6,505 bases of DNA from PHAA01 sp964494735 (GTDB lineage: Bacteria; Bacillota; Syntrophomonadia; Syntrophomonadales; Syntrophomonadaceae). Each line of letters opens with the position of its first letter. Position 1 is the stretch's first letter. Below, one piece after another: positions 5,348-6,505 of this stretch. Under the pieces are notes generated by a model. The model was not told the origin of the DNA. It ran no database searches and saw only the letters and a program-made list of their open reading frames with translations. The DNA lies in assembly GCA_964494735.1 (NCBI GenBank), contig CAZBSD010000068.1, forward strand, positions 1 to 6,505, given 5' to 3'. The translations under genes were made by a program, and so were the position numbers.

Positions 5348-6487
5348 CTAATTGTAGTTGGCCGCCCCTATGCGCACATAAAGGAAATCCTTGATAACCC
5401 GGACGATCCTGATCGCCGCTTTGCCATCTCCGTAGGGATTGATGGCATGGGCCATTTTATTGTATTGATCACGATCGACCAGCAGGCGCCGGGCCGCTTG
5501 GTAAACATTGTTTTGCGCCGTCCCCACCAGCTGTACCGTACCAGCCTGGATGGCCTCGGGCCTTTCGGTGGTGTCCCGCAGCACCAATACCGGCTTGCCA
5601 AGAGACGGCGCTTCTTCTTGCAGACCCCCCGAATCGGTCATTATAATATATGAAGAGTTCATCAAATTAGCGAAGGCTTCATATTCCAGGGGATCCAGCA
5701 AGTGGATGCGCTGCCGTTCTCCCAGCATCTCCTCAGCCAGGTCTTTGACAGTGGGGTTGCGGTGGACCGGGAATACGACATCTACATCTTCAAATTCTTC
5801 CACCAACTGCAGCAGGGCAGCATATATGTCCCGCATGTGATCACCCCAGTTCTCCCGCCGATGGGTGGTGACCAGAATGATGCGGTGATTGAAATCAACC
5901 CCTGGCAGCGCCTCCCCAAACTGGTAACCCTCCCGGACCGTCTCCATCAGCGCATCGATGACGGTATTGCCGGTTACCCAGATTTTGAAAGTGGCCACCG
6001 ACTCCGCCAGCAGATTTTCCCTGGAAACGTCGGTGGGAGCGAAGTGCAGTTCGGCCAGCCTTCCAGTCAGACTGCGGTTCATCTCTTCGGGATACGGAGA
6101 ATACTTGTTGCGGGTCCTTAAGCCAGCCTCCACATGGCCGACCGGAATCCTCTCATAGAAAGCGGCCAGAGCCGCGGCGAAAGTGGTAGTGGTGTCCCCG
6201 TGAACCAGCACCAGGTCCGGCTTTTCGGTCTGCATTATTTCCTTAAGGCCGCTCAGTACGCCAGTGGTTATACTATATAAATCCTGTTTATCCTTCATCA
6301 GGTTCAGGTCATAGTCGGGCACGATACCAAATAACTGCAGGACCTGGTCCAGCATCTCCCGGTGCTGCGCGGTCACTACTACCAGGGTCTCGATATCCTC
6401 CACCTTCTTCAGTTCCTTGACTACCGGAGCCATCTTGATGGCCTCCGGCCGGGTGCCGAAGACGACCATCACTTTTCCCAAACGCAT
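5348..6487 (-). CDS. wecB: UDP-N-acetylglucosamine 2-epimerase (non-hydrolysing)
   Basis: This 379-residue enzyme (WecB/MnaA) interconverts UDP-GlcNAc and UDP-ManNAc in the cytoplasm. UDP-ManNAc is used for teichoic-acid linkage units and other wall or surface polysaccharides. Family motifs in order are GTRPEAIKMAP (11-21), VTAQHREMLDQ (38-48), HGDTTTT (96-102), GHVEAGLRT (117-125), PEEMNR (133-138), TTHRRENWG (207-215), HRNP (242-245), TDSGGLQEEAP (284-294), LRDTTERPEA (303-312) and NPYGDGKA (350-357). By motif position D98, E120, E134 and H209 correspond to the known catalytic acid/base residues. The length is normal. The ATG follows GGGGGAT at 5 nt. Only 18 nt lie upstream, so its promoter or preceding gene is outside the window. 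Confidence 0.97.
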   Translation of the reverse strand: MRLGKVMVVFGTRPEAIKMAPVVKELKKVEDIETLVVVTAQHREMLDQVLQLFGIVPDYDLNLMKDKQDLYSITTGVLSGLKEIMQTEKPDLVLVHGDTTTTFAAALAAFYERIPVGHVEAGLRTRNKYSPYPEEMNRSLTGRLAELHFAPTDVSRENLLAESVATFKIWVTGNTVIDALMETVREGYQFGEALPGVDFNHRIILVTTHRRENWGDHMRDIYAALLQLVEEFEDVDVVFPVHRNPTVKDLAEEMLGERQRIHLLDPLEYEAFANLMNSSYIIMTDSGGLQEEAPSLGKPVLVLRDTTERPEAIQAGTVQLVGTAQNNVYQAARRLLVDRDQYNKMAHAINPYGDGKAAIRIVRVIKDFLYVRIGAANYN

Positions 6488-6505
6488 CGATAATCCCCCA
6501 AAAAA

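Overview
This 6.5 kb window looks like a chromosomal housekeeping segment of a Gram-positive, Clostridia-type member of the Bacillota. The reasons are the long-form hibernation factor, ComF, strong AGGAGG-type ribosome binding sites, SigA-like promoters, and the comF–hpf–secA order, which also occurs in Bacillus (comFC ... yvyD–secA). By eye the base composition is close to 50% GC. Genus-level assignment is not possible from the sequence alone. No mobile element, CRISPR array, rRNA or tRNA was seen.

Every supported gene lies on the minus strand, so reading order is right to left. wecB (UDP-N-acetylglucosamine 2-epimerase, 6487-5348) comes first, followed 33 nt later by a phosphohexomutase (5314-3878). 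These two look like a sugar-nucleotide/envelope-glycan pair. A 56-aa single-pass membrane protein of unknown function (3766-3596) follows, with its own candidate promoter. Next is comF (3476-2757), a phosphoribosyltransferase-fold competence protein with an N-terminal zinc finger. A small double zinc-ribbon protein of the CxxC-x17-CxxC type (2532-2245) has the best promoter in the window and a clear intrinsic terminator. hpf, the long ribosome hibernation factor (2078-1527), follows with its own candidate promoter. The window ends inside secA (start at 1430, running off the left edge), which encodes the preprotein translocase ATPase.

Intergenic regions are short and hold most of the unusual signal. 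An intrinsic terminator sits only 19 nt upstream of the secA start and downstream of a possible secA promoter, so it may act as an attenuator. A 12-bp perfect palindrome lies on the predicted transcription start of the zinc-ribbon gene. An inverted repeat upstream of the small membrane gene would hide its Shine-Dalgarno sequence in a read-through transcript but not in one started from its own promoter. The comF leader holds a strong stem-loop flanked by a short direct repeat.

I found no convincing evidence of a wholly new system. The protein genes are intact members of known families except for the small membrane ORF, and the points worth following up are regulatory. The long plus-strand reading frames (for example 42-1733) are antisense shadows of secA, hpf and comF.
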